Positions 34,589 to 43,338 of a stretch of DNA of 47,160 bases are shown here, in pieces (within the stretch, counting starts at the first letter, position 1; the number at the start of each line of letters is the position of its first letter). A program made the translations under genes and the position numbers. Under the pieces are notes generated by a model. The model was not told where the DNA came from and did not search any database. It saw only the letters and a list, made by a program, of their open reading frames with translations. Origin of the DNA: DATAXV01 sp036272915 (GTDB taxonomy: Bacteria; Chloroflexota; Dormibacteria; Dormibacterales; Dormibacteraceae); assembly GCA_036272915.1 (NCBI GenBank), contig DATAXV010000072.1, positions 1-47,160 of the forward strand. Reading direction: 5' to 3'.

Positions 34589-36100
34589 GTGGCCAGCCGC
34601 ATCCGCGCCACGGCCACTCGCCTCTGGGCCTTCTACAGCCTGCAGCTGACGCTGCGCATGCGGGTCGCGCTGCTGTCGTCCCTGGCCGTCTTCGTGGTCG
34701 TCGGCCTGCTCGGCGTCGGCGTCTTCTTCGAGGTGTCGGCGCAGCTCTACGACCAGGTCAACGACGACCTCATCCAGTACCAGACGACGGTGCTGCGCAG
34801 CCTGCACCGCCCCGACCGCTTCAACGTCCTCCCCCAGGGGACCAACTCCAACTCCTTCGCCATCCTCTTCGCCGACGACGACGAGGCGGTCCGGGCCAGC
34901 GTCAACGGCAATGATCTGAAGCTGGACCACGTGCCCCGGGCGGCCTGGGAAGGAACTCTGAATCACGGCACCCCGGCCTCGCTCGAGATCCGGACCAGCG
35001 AGGGCACCGCCCTGATCCGGATGACGCGCGCCTACTCCAGCGACCACGCCGGCCCCGAGGTGCTGGTCGTCGGACAATGGCTGGGGACGCTGCAGAACAC
35101 CCTGAACATCCTCCGCCTGACCCTGATCACCGGCTGCGGCCTGGCCCTGCTCGCCGCCGGCGGGCTCAGCTGGCTGATCGCCGACCGGTCCCTGCAGCCG
35201 ATCAGCTCGCTGACCCAGGCGACCGAGCTGATCGGCGCCTCCGATGACCTCAGCCGCCGCCTGCCCCCGCCCAACACGAGGGACGAGCTGGCCCGCCTCA
35301 CGGTCAGCTTCAACGACTCCCTCGACCGCCTCGAGGACGCCTACAAGGCGCTGGAGGACTCGCTGTCGAGGCAGCGACGCTTCGTCGCCGACGCCTCCCA
35401 CGAGCTGCGGAGCCCGCTGACCGTGATCCTCAACGACGCCGAGAACCTGCTCGACCATCCCGAGGTGTCGGAGGCGGAGCGGCGCGAGGTGCTGAGCGAG
35501 CTGGTCTACGAGACCAAGCGGATGGCCGAGCTGTCGACCAGCCTGCTGCAGCTGGCCAGGGGCGACGCCGGGGCGCCGATGGAGGTGGCGGCGATCGACT
35601 GGCAGGACTTCTACGACCTGCTTCGCCACGACGCCGAGCGGCTCTGCGCGCCGCGCCCGGTCACGGCCGAGCCGGCCGGGCGCCTGGGCTCGGGCAGCGG
35701 CGATCTGACCTCGCTGCGCGCCGCCTTCCGCGTCTTCCTGGACAACATCGAGCGCCACACGCCGCGCTCGACCAGGGTTCTGCTCGAGGCCAGCGCCTCC
35801 GGCACCGAGGTCCGCTTCCTGGTCGCCGACAACGGGCCCGGCGTCTCCTCGAACAGCATGCCCCGGATCTTCGACCGCTTCTACCGGGCCGACCGCTCCC
35901 GGCTGGGCAAGGGGTCGGGGCTGGGCCTGGCCATCGCCAGGAGCATGATCGAGCGCCACGGCGGCAGCGTCACCGCCGTGCGCCGGCAGCCCCGCGGGCT
36001 GGGCATCGAGGTCACGCTGCCCAGGCGGCAGGAGGCGGTGGTGGCGGTCGGAGCCGAATCGGGCGTCCCAGATCGGGCCGGGGGGAAGGATCTTGCTTGA
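34589..36100 (+). CDS. Membrane sensor histidine kinase (HAMP/HisKA)
   Basis: A 503-residue kinase: TM1 about 26-47, an extracytoplasmic sensor of about 125 residues, TM2 about 175-197, HAMP, then HisKA with FVADASHELRSPLT (phospho-His H271), N box VFLDNIERHTP, G1 DNGPGV, F box and G2 GSGLGLAIARSM. The N box is unusual, with ERHT instead of AIKYT. Start is GTG. Forms a coupled pair with the preceding regulator. The sensor domain is not a recognised one; the ligand is unknown. Acyl-ligase and acyltransferase genes follow on the same strand, probable targets. Confidence 0.95.
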   Translation: MASRIRATATRLWAFYSLQLTLRMRVALLSSLAVFVVVGLLGVGVFFEVSAQLYDQVNDDLIQYQTTVLRSLHRPDRFNVLPQGTNSNSFAILFADDDEAVRASVNGNDLKLDHVPRAAWEGTLNHGTPASLEIRTSEGTALIRMTRAYSSDHAGPEVLVVGQWLGTLQNTLNILRLTLITGCGLALLAAGGLSWLIADRSLQPISSLTQATELIGASDDLSRRLPPPNTRDELARLTVSFNDSLDRLEDAYKALEDSLSRQRRFVADASHELRSPLTVILNDAENLLDHPEVSEAERREVLSELVYETKRMAELSTSLLQLARGDAGAPMEVAAIDWQDFYDLLRHDAERLCAPRPVTAEPAGRLGSGSGDLTSLRAAFRVFLDNIERHTPRSTRVLLEASASGTEVRFLVADNGPGVSSNSMPRIFDRFYRADRSRLGKGSGLGLAIARSMIERHGGSVTAVRRQPRGLGIEVTLPRRQEAVVAVGAESGVPDRAGGKDLA

Positions 36101-36156
36101 TTCTTACAGGGCTCTACTGCACTTGTCGCCCCGGTTCTGTTGACCTAGTACCTGGC

Positions 36157-37707
36157 ATGTCGTACTGCACCGCTCAGCTCCGCAGCAACAACCAGATGGC
36201 GCGGCTTCTCGTTGGGCGCGCCGGCTCCCAGACGTCCCGACCCGCGTACGCGGTCGCCGAGGACGATCGGATCATCCGCTACGGCGACATCTTCTCCGCC
36301 GCCCAGCGCTGGGAGGAGTCCCTCGCCGCTCATCGCGTCGCGCCCGGCCATCGGGTCGCCCTTCTCGCCGACGATCCCCTGACCTTCATCGCCTCCTACA
36401 TCTCGCTGCTCTCCGCCGGCGTGACCGTCCTGCCCCTCAACCCGCAGGCGGCTCCGGCCCAGCTGGAGAGCCACATCGAGATGCTCGGCGCCGATCTGCT
36501 CGCCACCGAGCGGCCCGGCTCCCTGGACGTCCGCATCCCCGAGTGGGTGGCGGCCACGGAGGGCGCCGTCCCCGCGCAGGCCCCGATCGCGTCGCCGCGG
36601 GTGGCCGGCGCGGGCAGCTCCCCGGCCGTGCTCCTGACCAGCTCGGGCACGACCGGTGCGCCCAAGGTGGTGCCGCTCGACCTGGGGCAGATGTTCCACG
36701 TCGCCGGCCAGGTGGTGCGCCACCACCGGCTGAGCGCAAGGGACCGCGCCTACTCGCCGCTCCCGCTCTTCCACGTCAACGCCCAGGTGATGGGCGTGAT
36801 CGGGACCATGGTCGCCGGCTCGACGCTGGTCGTCGACCGCAGGTTCCACCGCACCGCCTTCTGGCAGCGGATGGACGACTGGCGCATCACCTGGTGCAAC
36901 ACCGTGCCCGCCATCGTCGCCATCCTCGCCCGCGAGGACGCGCCGCCCGAGCACGTCAGCGCCCGGCTGCGCTTCGCCCGCTCCGCCTCGGCCCCGCTCC
37001 CGGTGCCCGTCCTGCGGCGCTTCGAGGAGCGCACCGGCATCTCCGTGCTGGAGACCTACGGCATGTCCGAGGCGGCCGGTCAGATCACCGCCAACCCGCT
37101 CGACCCGACGCTGCGGCGCCCCGGCTCGGTCGGCCTTCCGGTCGGCACCCACCTCCGGGTGGTCGACGCCGACGGCCAGCTCTGCCAGGCGGGCGAGGTC
37201 GGCTCGGTCGAGATCTCCGGGCCTGCCGTGATCGACCGCTACCTGGTCCCCGGCACCGTCGAGGGCTCCCGCCCGGCGTGCACCGACGGGGAGTGGCTGG
37301 TGACCGGCGACGTCGGCTACCGCGACGACGCCGGCTTCGTCTTCCTCACCGCCCGAGCCGACGACGTCATCAACCGCAGCGGCGAGAAGGTGTACCCGCG
37401 GGAGGTGGAGGAGGTGCTCCTCGCCCACACCGGGGTCACCGACGCCGCCGTCGTCGGCCAGGATGACCCCGTCTTCGGCCAGTGCCCGGTGGCCTACGTG
37501 GTCGCCGGTCCCGGCGTCGAGCCGGCGCTGCTGGCCGAGCAGCTCCAGGAGTACTGCCTGGCGCGCCTCGAGCGCTCCAAGCGACCCGCCCGGCTGCTGG
37601 TGGTGGACGACCTGCCCAAGGGCCCGACGGGCAAGGTCAGCAAGCGGATCCTGATGACAGAGGGGCCGGGCGCGGTCCGGACGCTGGCGGGCGCCCGCGC
37701 CTCGTGA
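36157..37707 (+). CDS. AMP-forming acyl-CoA synthetase/ligase
   Basis: A 516-residue member of the ANL superfamily. Core motifs in order: LTSSGTTGAPK (160-170, P-loop), ETYGMSEAAG (A5), TGDVGYRD (A7), NRSGEKVYPREVEEVL (hinge A8) and PTGKVSKR (490-497) with catalytic Lys. This is the complete catalytic set, most like FadD/oxalyl- or medium acyl-CoA ligases. The first ATG after a stop-free leader is 36157; ATG 36196 (MARLL) is a possible later start. Its stop overlaps the GTG of the acyltransferase gene (GTGA), so ligase and transferase are made together and the ligase probably supplies its acyl donor (inference). Confidence 0.9.
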   Translation: MSYCTAQLRSNNQMARLLVGRAGSQTSRPAYAVAEDDRIIRYGDIFSAAQRWEESLAAHRVAPGHRVALLADDPLTFIASYISLLSAGVTVLPLNPQAAPAQLESHIEMLGADLLATERPGSLDVRIPEWVAATEGAVPAQAPIASPRVAGAGSSPAVLLTSSGTTGAPKVVPLDLGQMFHVAGQVVRHHRLSARDRAYSPLPLFHVNAQVMGVIGTMVAGSTLVVDRRFHRTAFWQRMDDWRITWCNTVPAIVAILAREDAPPEHVSARLRFARSASAPLPVPVLRRFEERTGISVLETYGMSEAAGQITANPLDPTLRRPGSVGLPVGTHLRVVDADGQLCQAGEVGSVEISGPAVIDRYLVPGTVEGSRPACTDGEWLVTGDVGYRDDAGFVFLTARADDVINRSGEKVYPREVEEVLLAHTGVTDAAVVGQDDPVFGQCPVAYVVAGPGVEPALLAEQLQEYCLARLERSKRPARLLVVDDLPKGPTGKVSKRILMTEGPGAVRTLAGARAS

Positions 37708-38891
37708 GCGAGGGCGGCGCGCAGCCGGGGCGCCGACGGGTTCACCTGTGGCAGGTGGACCTGCTTCGCATCGTCCCCATGATGGGCGTGGTCATCGTCC
37801 ACGTCCTCATCTTCAGCGCCCCGCCCGACGACAAGGTCGCCAACGGGCTGATCTTCTTCTTCCACATCAACCGCGAACTCTTCTTCTTCATCACCGCCTT
37901 CGTCCTCTTCTACTCGACCGGAGCCTGGGAGCACGGTGTCCCGGTGCTGAAGATGTGGCGGCGGCGCTATCCCCTGATCGTCCTCCCCTACCTGGTCTGG
38001 ACGCTCATCTACTGGCCGCTGAGCGAGGGGATCCCACCCTCGCCGGCGGGGCTCGGGATCAACCTGGTGACGGGCTGGTTCCACCTCTACTTCCTGCTCG
38101 TCACGATGCAGTTCTACCTGTTCTTCCCGCTGCTGGCCTGGGCGCTGCGGCGGACCCGGCGCTGGCACTGGCTGCTGCTCCTGGGCAGCACCGCCCTCCA
38201 GGTCCTCTGGACCGCCTACATGCAGTACGGCTACTGGGACATCCCCTCATGGCTGCATCCGCTCACCGACAACGCGCAGGTGTTCTGCATCAGTTACCAG
38301 TTCTACTTCGTCGCCGGCGGCCTGGCCGCGACCTACCTGGACCAGATCGTCGCCTGGACCAGGGAGCACCGGGGCCTGGTCTGGCTGGGGGTGGCGGCGG
38401 GATTTGCCGTCTCCATGGCCTGGTACGGGCTCAACCTCCTCTTCGAGGCCCCGCACAACGCCTCCGGCGTCTTCCAGCCGGCGGTGATCCTGCTTCTCGC
38501 CGTGGTCGTCAGCGGCCTCTGGATGATCGCCGATCACTGGCTGGCGACGCATCCGGTCGACGGGAGGCTCTGGCGCCTGATCCACTCCTCGGCGGAGGCG
38601 TCGTTCGGCATCTACCTCTCCCACATGGTCTTCCTGCTCGCCCTCACGCAGCCGCCGATCCTGGACTGGTTCCACACCGACGAGCTGCCCTGGGGCCTGA
38701 GCTTCATCGTCCGCTTCCTCATCGTCGTCGCCGGGGCGCTGACCACGGTCGCCATCTGCCGCCGGACCCCGCTCAGCAAGGCGCTCACCGGCAGGCCCCG
38801 AATCCCCTTCCGCAGCGGGCCGCTCGCCCCCGCCCATGAGGGCGCCGCCTGGAGCCCCCCCGCCGGCCACCTGCGCGGCAGCGACCGCTGA
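37704..38891 (+). CDS. Acyltransferase_3-family membrane O-acyltransferase
   Basis: A 395-residue protein from GTG with about ten membrane segments. Family features: VDLLRIVPMMGVVIVHV with the conserved His near the N-terminus, HINRELFFFITAFVLFYS, RRYPLIVLPYLVW, HLYFLLVTMQFYLFFPLL, and ASFGIYLSHMVFLL. These transfer acyl groups across the membrane to surface glycans or lipids (OafA/NolL type). It is a close paralogue of the N-terminal half of the protein encoded at 40307-42412. The C-terminal basic tail ends in a soluble extension. Confidence 0.92.
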   Translation: MSEGGAQPGRRRVHLWQVDLLRIVPMMGVVIVHVLIFSAPPDDKVANGLIFFFHINRELFFFITAFVLFYSTGAWEHGVPVLKMWRRRYPLIVLPYLVWTLIYWPLSEGIPPSPAGLGINLVTGWFHLYFLLVTMQFYLFFPLLAWALRRTRRWHWLLLLGSTALQVLWTAYMQYGYWDIPSWLHPLTDNAQVFCISYQFYFVAGGLAATYLDQIVAWTREHRGLVWLGVAAGFAVSMAWYGLNLLFEAPHNASGVFQPAVILLLAVVVSGLWMIADHWLATHPVDGRLWRLIHSSAEASFGIYLSHMVFLLALTQPPILDWFHTDELPWGLSFIVRFLIVVAGALTTVAICRRTPLSKALTGRPRIPFRSGPLAPAHEGAAWSPPAGHLRGSDR

Positions 38892-38930
38892 CCTGACCGC
38901 CGGCCGGCCGCGCCGGACCAGGACTCTTCT

Positions 38931-38964
38931 GGGACACCGTTCTCCTCCGCAACGCCTGTGTCCC
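38931..38964. promoter_or_regulatory. Inverted repeat in the deacetylase promoter region
   Basis: Perfect arms GGGACAC (38931-38937) and GTGTCCC (38958-38964), 20 nt apart. CATACT at 38969-38974, a possible -10 box, follows immediately, so the repeat would overlap the -35 region of the deacetylase gene. Could be an operator or a weak hairpin terminator for the acyltransferase; no U-tract follows. Confidence 0.35.
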
Positions 38965-38992
38965 GTTGCATACTGGCGCCGCGGCACAAGTG

Positions 38993-40306
38993 ATGCGGAT
39001 CGGCAAGGCACGGTTGCTCAGGCGCACGACGGTGGCGATGGCGGCGGCGCTTCTGCTCGCCGGCTGCGGGGGCCAACCCGCAGCCCACGTCCAGCACCGG
39101 CCGTCGCCGACGCCCACGCCCGACCCGGCTCGGGTCGTGACGCAGCAGGCCGACCAGTTCATGCAACTCTTCGAGCACGGCGACTACGAGGAGCAGTGGT
39201 CGGATCTCTCCGACGCCGCGCGCGCCGAGTGGCCGTCGGAGACCGCCCGGACCGCGATGCTGACGGCCAAGTTCCAGGGCATGCAGGCGACCTACTCCCT
39301 GGGCACCCCGGTCGGCGGCGCGGCCTGGGCCAGCGGCGAGGACCTGGACAGCGTCTCCGGCCTCTGGCGGGTGCCGGTGACGGTCTCGCTACAGGGCGGA
39401 GCGCCCCAGGTGGCCGACACCGGCAGCGCATATCAGAACCTCGACCTGTATCTCACGCCGCCGACCGGGACCGGCGCCGACGAGGTCTTCCCCCAGGTCG
39501 TGGGTGAGGGTCCCGCGTCGCTCGACGCACCCGTCCTCGCCGTCTCCGGCACGCCCCGAACGGTCCAGGTCCCGATCCTCATGTACCACGACGTCAACAC
39601 CTATCCGAACCGGGCCGCCTTCCCCTCGGAGTATGCCTACCAGCTGCAGTACGGCCTCACCTGCGGCATCCAGGAGTTCCAGCAGCAGATGGGCTGGCTC
39701 CACTCCAACGGCTTCCACGCGATCTCGCTGGTCCGCCTTGCCGATGCCATCGACTACGGTCTGCCACTCCCCGACAAGCCGTTGATCATCACCTTCGACG
39801 ACGGCTACTACGGGCCCTACGTCAACGCCACGCCGGTCCTGCGGCAGGACCGCTTCGCCGCGACCTTCTTCCTGCCCTCGGGATACGTCAACTGGATCAA
39901 CGCGACTCAGCACTACATGAGCTGGCCCGAGCTCCAGCAGCTCGAGCAGCAGGGCTTCTGGGTCGAGGACCACACCCGCAACCACGTCGCCGTCTTCGGC
40001 CTCGGCGCCAAGCAGCTGCGGACCCAGATCGTCGACTCCAAGGAGCAGATCGAATCGCGGCTGGACACCCCCGTGCAGTTCTTCGCCTACCCGGGAGGGT
40101 GGCCCTTCCCCTCCGCGAACGAGGCGGGGCCCCAGGAGCAGGCGGTCTTCTCCGTTCTCCACGGCGCCGGCTACCAGTTCGCGGTGACCGACCAGTCAGA
40201 TCCCTCGGATGCCCAGTCCGGGGGCCGCCCCTACCAGCTGCCCCGGATCAGGGTGGCGGCCAACGAGTCGATCCAGGAGTACGCGTCGAGCCTGTCCGCG
40301 GCCTGA
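38993..40306 (+). CDS. Lipoprotein with NTF2-like and polysaccharide deacetylase (NodB) domains
   Basis: A 437-residue protein. Lipobox LLLAGC (Cys25) and a Pro/Thr linker, then an NTF2/MecA_N-like domain (~45-135, VVTQQADQFMQLFEHGDYEEQW), then a NodB-type CE4 domain: VPILMYHDVN (~193-202), catalytic FDDGY (D269/D270), HTRNH (327-331, metal-binding His pair) and FAYPGGWPFP. It would remove acetyl groups from an extracellular glycan such as peptidoglycan or capsule. ATG 38993 was chosen since the upstream frame adds a polar tag before the signal. Its stop abuts the convergent acyltransferase-esterase stop with no gap (TGATCA). Confidence 0.93.
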   Translation: MRIGKARLLRRTTVAMAAALLLAGCGGQPAAHVQHRPSPTPTPDPARVVTQQADQFMQLFEHGDYEEQWSDLSDAARAEWPSETARTAMLTAKFQGMQATYSLGTPVGGAAWASGEDLDSVSGLWRVPVTVSLQGGAPQVADTGSAYQNLDLYLTPPTGTGADEVFPQVVGEGPASLDAPVLAVSGTPRTVQVPILMYHDVNTYPNRAAFPSEYAYQLQYGLTCGIQEFQQQMGWLHSNGFHAISLVRLADAIDYGLPLPDKPLIITFDDGYYGPYVNATPVLRQDRFAATFFLPSGYVNWINATQHYMSWPELQQLEQQGFWVEDHTRNHVAVFGLGAKQLRTQIVDSKEQIESRLDTPVQFFAYPGGWPFPSANEAGPQEQAVFSVLHGAGYQFAVTDQSDPSDAQSGGRPYQLPRIRVAANESIQEYASSLSAA

Positions 40307-42412
40307 TCAGGTCAGCGGCGAGAGGAAGTCCCAGATCAGGGTCGCCGACGAGGGCGTCGAGGCGCCGTCCCCCTCCGGCCAGACGTGCTGGGTGCCGGCG
40401 TACGTGGCCAGCTCGACCTCGGTCCCCTGGCTGCACGTGTTCCAGTGCTCGACCTTGGTGGTGCCCGCCATCTCGCTGCTGCTGATGTCCTGGCAGTGGT
40501 CGCGGTCCCGCCATCTGGCCACCTCCGTCTGCACGTCGGAGTAGGCCACCTCGGGGTCGCCGGTGGTGGCGATCTCGAGGGCCGGGACCGGCTTGCCGGA
40601 ACCGACCGCGAAGTCGCCCTCGTTCACGGCGGCGACCACGACCACGGCGTCGATCAGCTGCGGATCCTCGATCTCCATCTTGTAGACCATGCGGCCGCCG
40701 TTGCTGAAGCCGATCAGCGAGATCCGGTTGTCGTCGACGCCCTGCATGGCGCGGACCTGCTGGACCACGTCGGTGAGGAAGCCGACGTCGTTGACCCCGG
40801 CGGCCGCGGCCGGCCCACAGCAGTCGCCCGCGTTCCAGGACTCGTCGTACCCGACCGGGTAGACCAGGATCGCCTGGCCGGTGGCGGCCAGCGGGACCAG
40901 CTCGTCACGCTGCTCCTCGCCGGCGACCGAGGCGCTGATGCCGTGGAGAACGATGAGCACGGGCAGGGTGCTGGCGCTGGGATGGACCGGGGTGATGACC
41001 TGGTAGGTCCGGGTGATGCCGCTCACGTCGACCGTTCGGTTGGCCTCGGTGGTGCCGGTGGGGGCGTCGGTGGGCCCGGTCGGCGCCGCCTGCGGGGTGG
41101 CGGTATGGATGGGCGTGGGGATGATCGGGTCGGAGCCGCCGTTGGTGCCGACCCCCTCGGCGAAGACGTGGGTCATGATCAGCATGCTGGCCAGGCTGGC
41201 GACGCCGATCGAGCCCATCGCGTCGAGCACCGGCCGCCGCTGCCGCCGCCAGGCGGAGCTGCGAGCCCGCCGGACGCGCCTCGGCCTGAGCTTGGGCCGC
41301 TCCCTGCCGGTGAGGGCGACGCTGAGCGGGCTCCGCTGGATGAGCCCGACCATCAGCCAGGTGATGGCCACCGTCAGCGGCACCAGCACGAAGAGGCCCA
41401 CCGAGAGCGTGACCCCGGCCGGGGCCACCGCCAGGTAGGCGAAGTACCCGACCACCGTCAGCAGCCCGATCAGGCCCTGGAGCACGAGCGGGTGGAGGAG
41501 GTAGATGCCGAAGCTGGCGTGGGAGGCGCGGGTCACCCAGCGGGAGAGCAGCCCGTCCCGCCGGTGATCCTGCCAGACGACGCCGATCGCGAGCAGCCCG
41601 ATCGAGAAGGCGATCGTCTCCAGGACCACGGCCGGCTGGAAGACCTGGCTGGCGACCACCGGCTGCAGGTTCTGGACGTAGACGCCGATCGCGTACCAGC
41701 CCAGGCCGATGGCGACCGCCGCGGCGGTGAGGCCCGCGACCATCAGACGGTGGCGCCGCGTCCATTCCATGATCTCGTCGATGTGGACGGCGGCCACGGC
41801 CCCGACCAGCACGAAGAACTGGTAGCTGGGCAGCACCGCGTCGGGGTTCTTGATCCAGTCCCCGAGCAGGCCGGGGAGCGGCAGCTGCGCCTGCACCGCG
41901 CCCTCGAAGAGGATCTGGACGAGGAGGCTGATCCCGCAGACCATCAGATGGTGTCCCTTTGTGACACGAACGAGCCACCTCACCAATGGGAACACCAGGT
42001 AGAACTGCATGGTCACCAGCAGGAAGTACAGGTGATACCGCGCCGCCCCTGTCAGAATATCGACACCAAGGGTGTGCAGTGCGCTTGACAGTGGCAGCAG
42101 ACTGTCGCCGTCGGCGATGAAGTAGGCGACGCTACAGACGAGGTAGGGCGTCGCGACCAGGTAGTACCGGCGCTTCCAGAACCGTCCGAGCGCCATCCGT
42201 CCGGAGCCATACGTGTACGTCAGCACCAGCGCCGTGACCAGGAAGAAGATCTCCCGGTTGACGTGCAGAAGCATGCTGACCGCCCCGGCGGCGACGCTCG
42301 TCTCCCGATTCGTGAACGAGACGACGTGAACGGCGACCACCCCGACGATGGTCACGATCCGCATCAGATCGACGGCGTCGAGGTGACGGGGACGTTGTGA
42401 GGCCGCCTTCAC
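40307..42412 (-). CDS. Membrane acyltransferase fused to extracytoplasmic esterase
   Basis: A 701-residue two-part protein. Residues ~10-370 are an acyltransferase_3 domain (VDLMRIVTIVGVVAVHV, HVNREIFFLVTALVLTY, HLYFLLVTMQFYLVFPL, ASFGIYLLHPLVL, RSPLSVALTGR), strikingly alike to the protein at 37704-38891. After a basic stretch and one further membrane segment (~400-417) comes a Thr/Pro linker and an alpha/beta-hydrolase of the PHB-depolymerase/feruloyl-esterase (LpqC-like) type: oxyanion LHG (489-491), WNAGDCCGP, nucleophile S570 in GFSNGG, D619, and H676 in TQHVWP. Topology puts the esterase outside the cell. It could transfer and remove, or edit, the same surface acyl group (inference). 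GTG start, no clear ribosome site. Confidence 0.9.
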   Translation of the reverse strand: MKAASQRPRHLDAVDLMRIVTIVGVVAVHVVSFTNRETSVAAGAVSMLLHVNREIFFLVTALVLTYTYGSGRMALGRFWKRRYYLVATPYLVCSVAYFIADGDSLLPLSSALHTLGVDILTGAARYHLYFLLVTMQFYLVFPLVRWLVRVTKGHHLMVCGISLLVQILFEGAVQAQLPLPGLLGDWIKNPDAVLPSYQFFVLVGAVAAVHIDEIMEWTRRHRLMVAGLTAAAVAIGLGWYAIGVYVQNLQPVVASQVFQPAVVLETIAFSIGLLAIGVVWQDHRRDGLLSRWVTRASHASFGIYLLHPLVLQGLIGLLTVVGYFAYLAVAPAGVTLSVGLFVLVPLTVAITWLMVGLIQRSPLSVALTGRERPKLRPRRVRRARSSAWRRQRRPVLDAMGSIGVASLASMLIMTHVFAEGVGTNGGSDPIIPTPIHTATPQAAPTGPTDAPTGTTEANRTVDVSGITRTYQVITPVHPSASTLPVLIVLHGISASVAGEEQRDELVPLAATGQAILVYPVGYDESWNAGDCCGPAAAAGVNDVGFLTDVVQQVRAMQGVDDNRISLIGFSNGGRMVYKMEIEDPQLIDAVVVVAAVNEGDFAVGSGKPVPALEIATTGDPEVAYSDVQTEVARWRDRDHCQDISSSEMAGTTKVEHWNTCSQGTEVELATYAGTQHVWPEGDGASTPSSATLIWDFLSPLT

Positions 42413-42501
42413 GCACCACTACTGGGACAAGGAGCTCGCATCCGCTACAGCTAACCATGCTCGACCACCGAGGGTGGTAAGGCGAATGCAAGAAGTGCCC
42501 A

Positions 42502-43338
42502 TCACCCGCTGCGCTTGAGCAGCCCCAGCCGCTTCGCCCGGTGCTCGGCGCGACCGAAGATCCAGAGGCCGATGGGGACCAGCAGCACCCCCATCACGAT
42601 CAGCACGGCGACGTCGGGGAGCACCCGGCCGAGCGGGGCGCCGTAGACGATCGCCGCCCTGGTGCCGTCGAGGGTGTAGGTCAGGGGCATGATCCGGCCC
42701 AGCACCTGCAGGGGCAGGGGCAGGACCGAGATCGGGTAGTAGACGCCGGACACGAGCAGGATCGCCCCCTCCAGGACCATCGTCATCTGCTGCCCCTTCT
42801 CGGGTGAGACCAGGGGCAGCACCGAGGCGATCACGCCCATCCCGACCAGGGGGATGATCGAGGCCAGCATCACCACCGCCGCCGAGAGCGGGTTGGCCGA
42901 GGCGAGGTCGAGGTGGAACATGAAGATCGCGATCAGGAAGACCAGGAGCGAGCGCAGGAAGCCGTAGACGATCGAGAAGAGGCAGATCCCGCTCAGGTGC
43001 GTGATCCGCCGCATCGGAGCCATGAACGTGTACTCGATGGTCCCCTCCCACCGCTCGGTGTCGATCGCGTAGGCGATCTCGACGAAGACCATCCCCAGGT
43101 AGCCCCAGAGCAGCGATCCGACCAGCAGGTAGAGCTGGGTGCGGTGGAGGACGGCCAACGAGACATGGCTGTCGATCCGGCCCAGGCCGTCGCCGAGGAA
43201 GCCGACGCTGAGGACGTTGACCACGTTGTAGAGCAGCCAGACGAACTCCCACGCCCAGTAGCGGCGGACCAGGTTCTTCTGCCTCTCGATGAAGCCGAGC
43301 AGCGCGCGGGCCTCGCCCCCGAGGGCGAGGTTCAGCAT
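42502..43338 (-). CDS. ABC-2 type transporter permease
   Basis: A 278-residue membrane protein with six hydrophobic segments and the ABC-2 pattern (LLWGYLGMVFVEIAYAIDTERWEGTIEYTFMAPMRR, then SGVYYPISVLPLPLQVLGRIMPLTYTLDGTRAAI). ATG 43338 overlaps the end of the ATPase gene by 7 nt. The long upstream extension of the frame is just antisense to the ATPase. Exports an unknown compound, perhaps a drug, lipid or polysaccharide. ACCACC/GGTGGT hairpin (42464-42478) lies after its stop. Confidence 0.92.
   Translation of the reverse strand: MLNLALGGEARALLGFIERQKNLVRRYWAWEFVWLLYNVVNVLSVGFLGDGLGRIDSHVSLAVLHRTQLYLLVGSLLWGYLGMVFVEIAYAIDTERWEGTIEYTFMAPMRRITHLSGICLFSIVYGFLRSLLVFLIAIFMFHLDLASANPLSAAVVMLASIIPLVGMGVIASVLPLVSPEKGQQMTMVLEGAILLVSGVYYPISVLPLPLQVLGRIMPLTYTLDGTRAAIVYGAPLGRVLPDVAVLIVMGVLLVPIGLWIFGRAEHRAKRLGLLKRSG

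Noticed and set aside
33878..35959. A 693-codon antisense frame opposite the two-component system
   Set aside because: Translation is a monotonous Gln/Val/Asp/Gly/Ala pattern lacking any domain, complementary to the strongly conserved response regulator and kinase.
36115..36170. Direct repeat TACTGCAC (36115-36122 and 36163-36170) before the acyl ligase
   Set aside because: Only 8 bp, the second copy lies in the coding start, and no further copies support a regulatory role.
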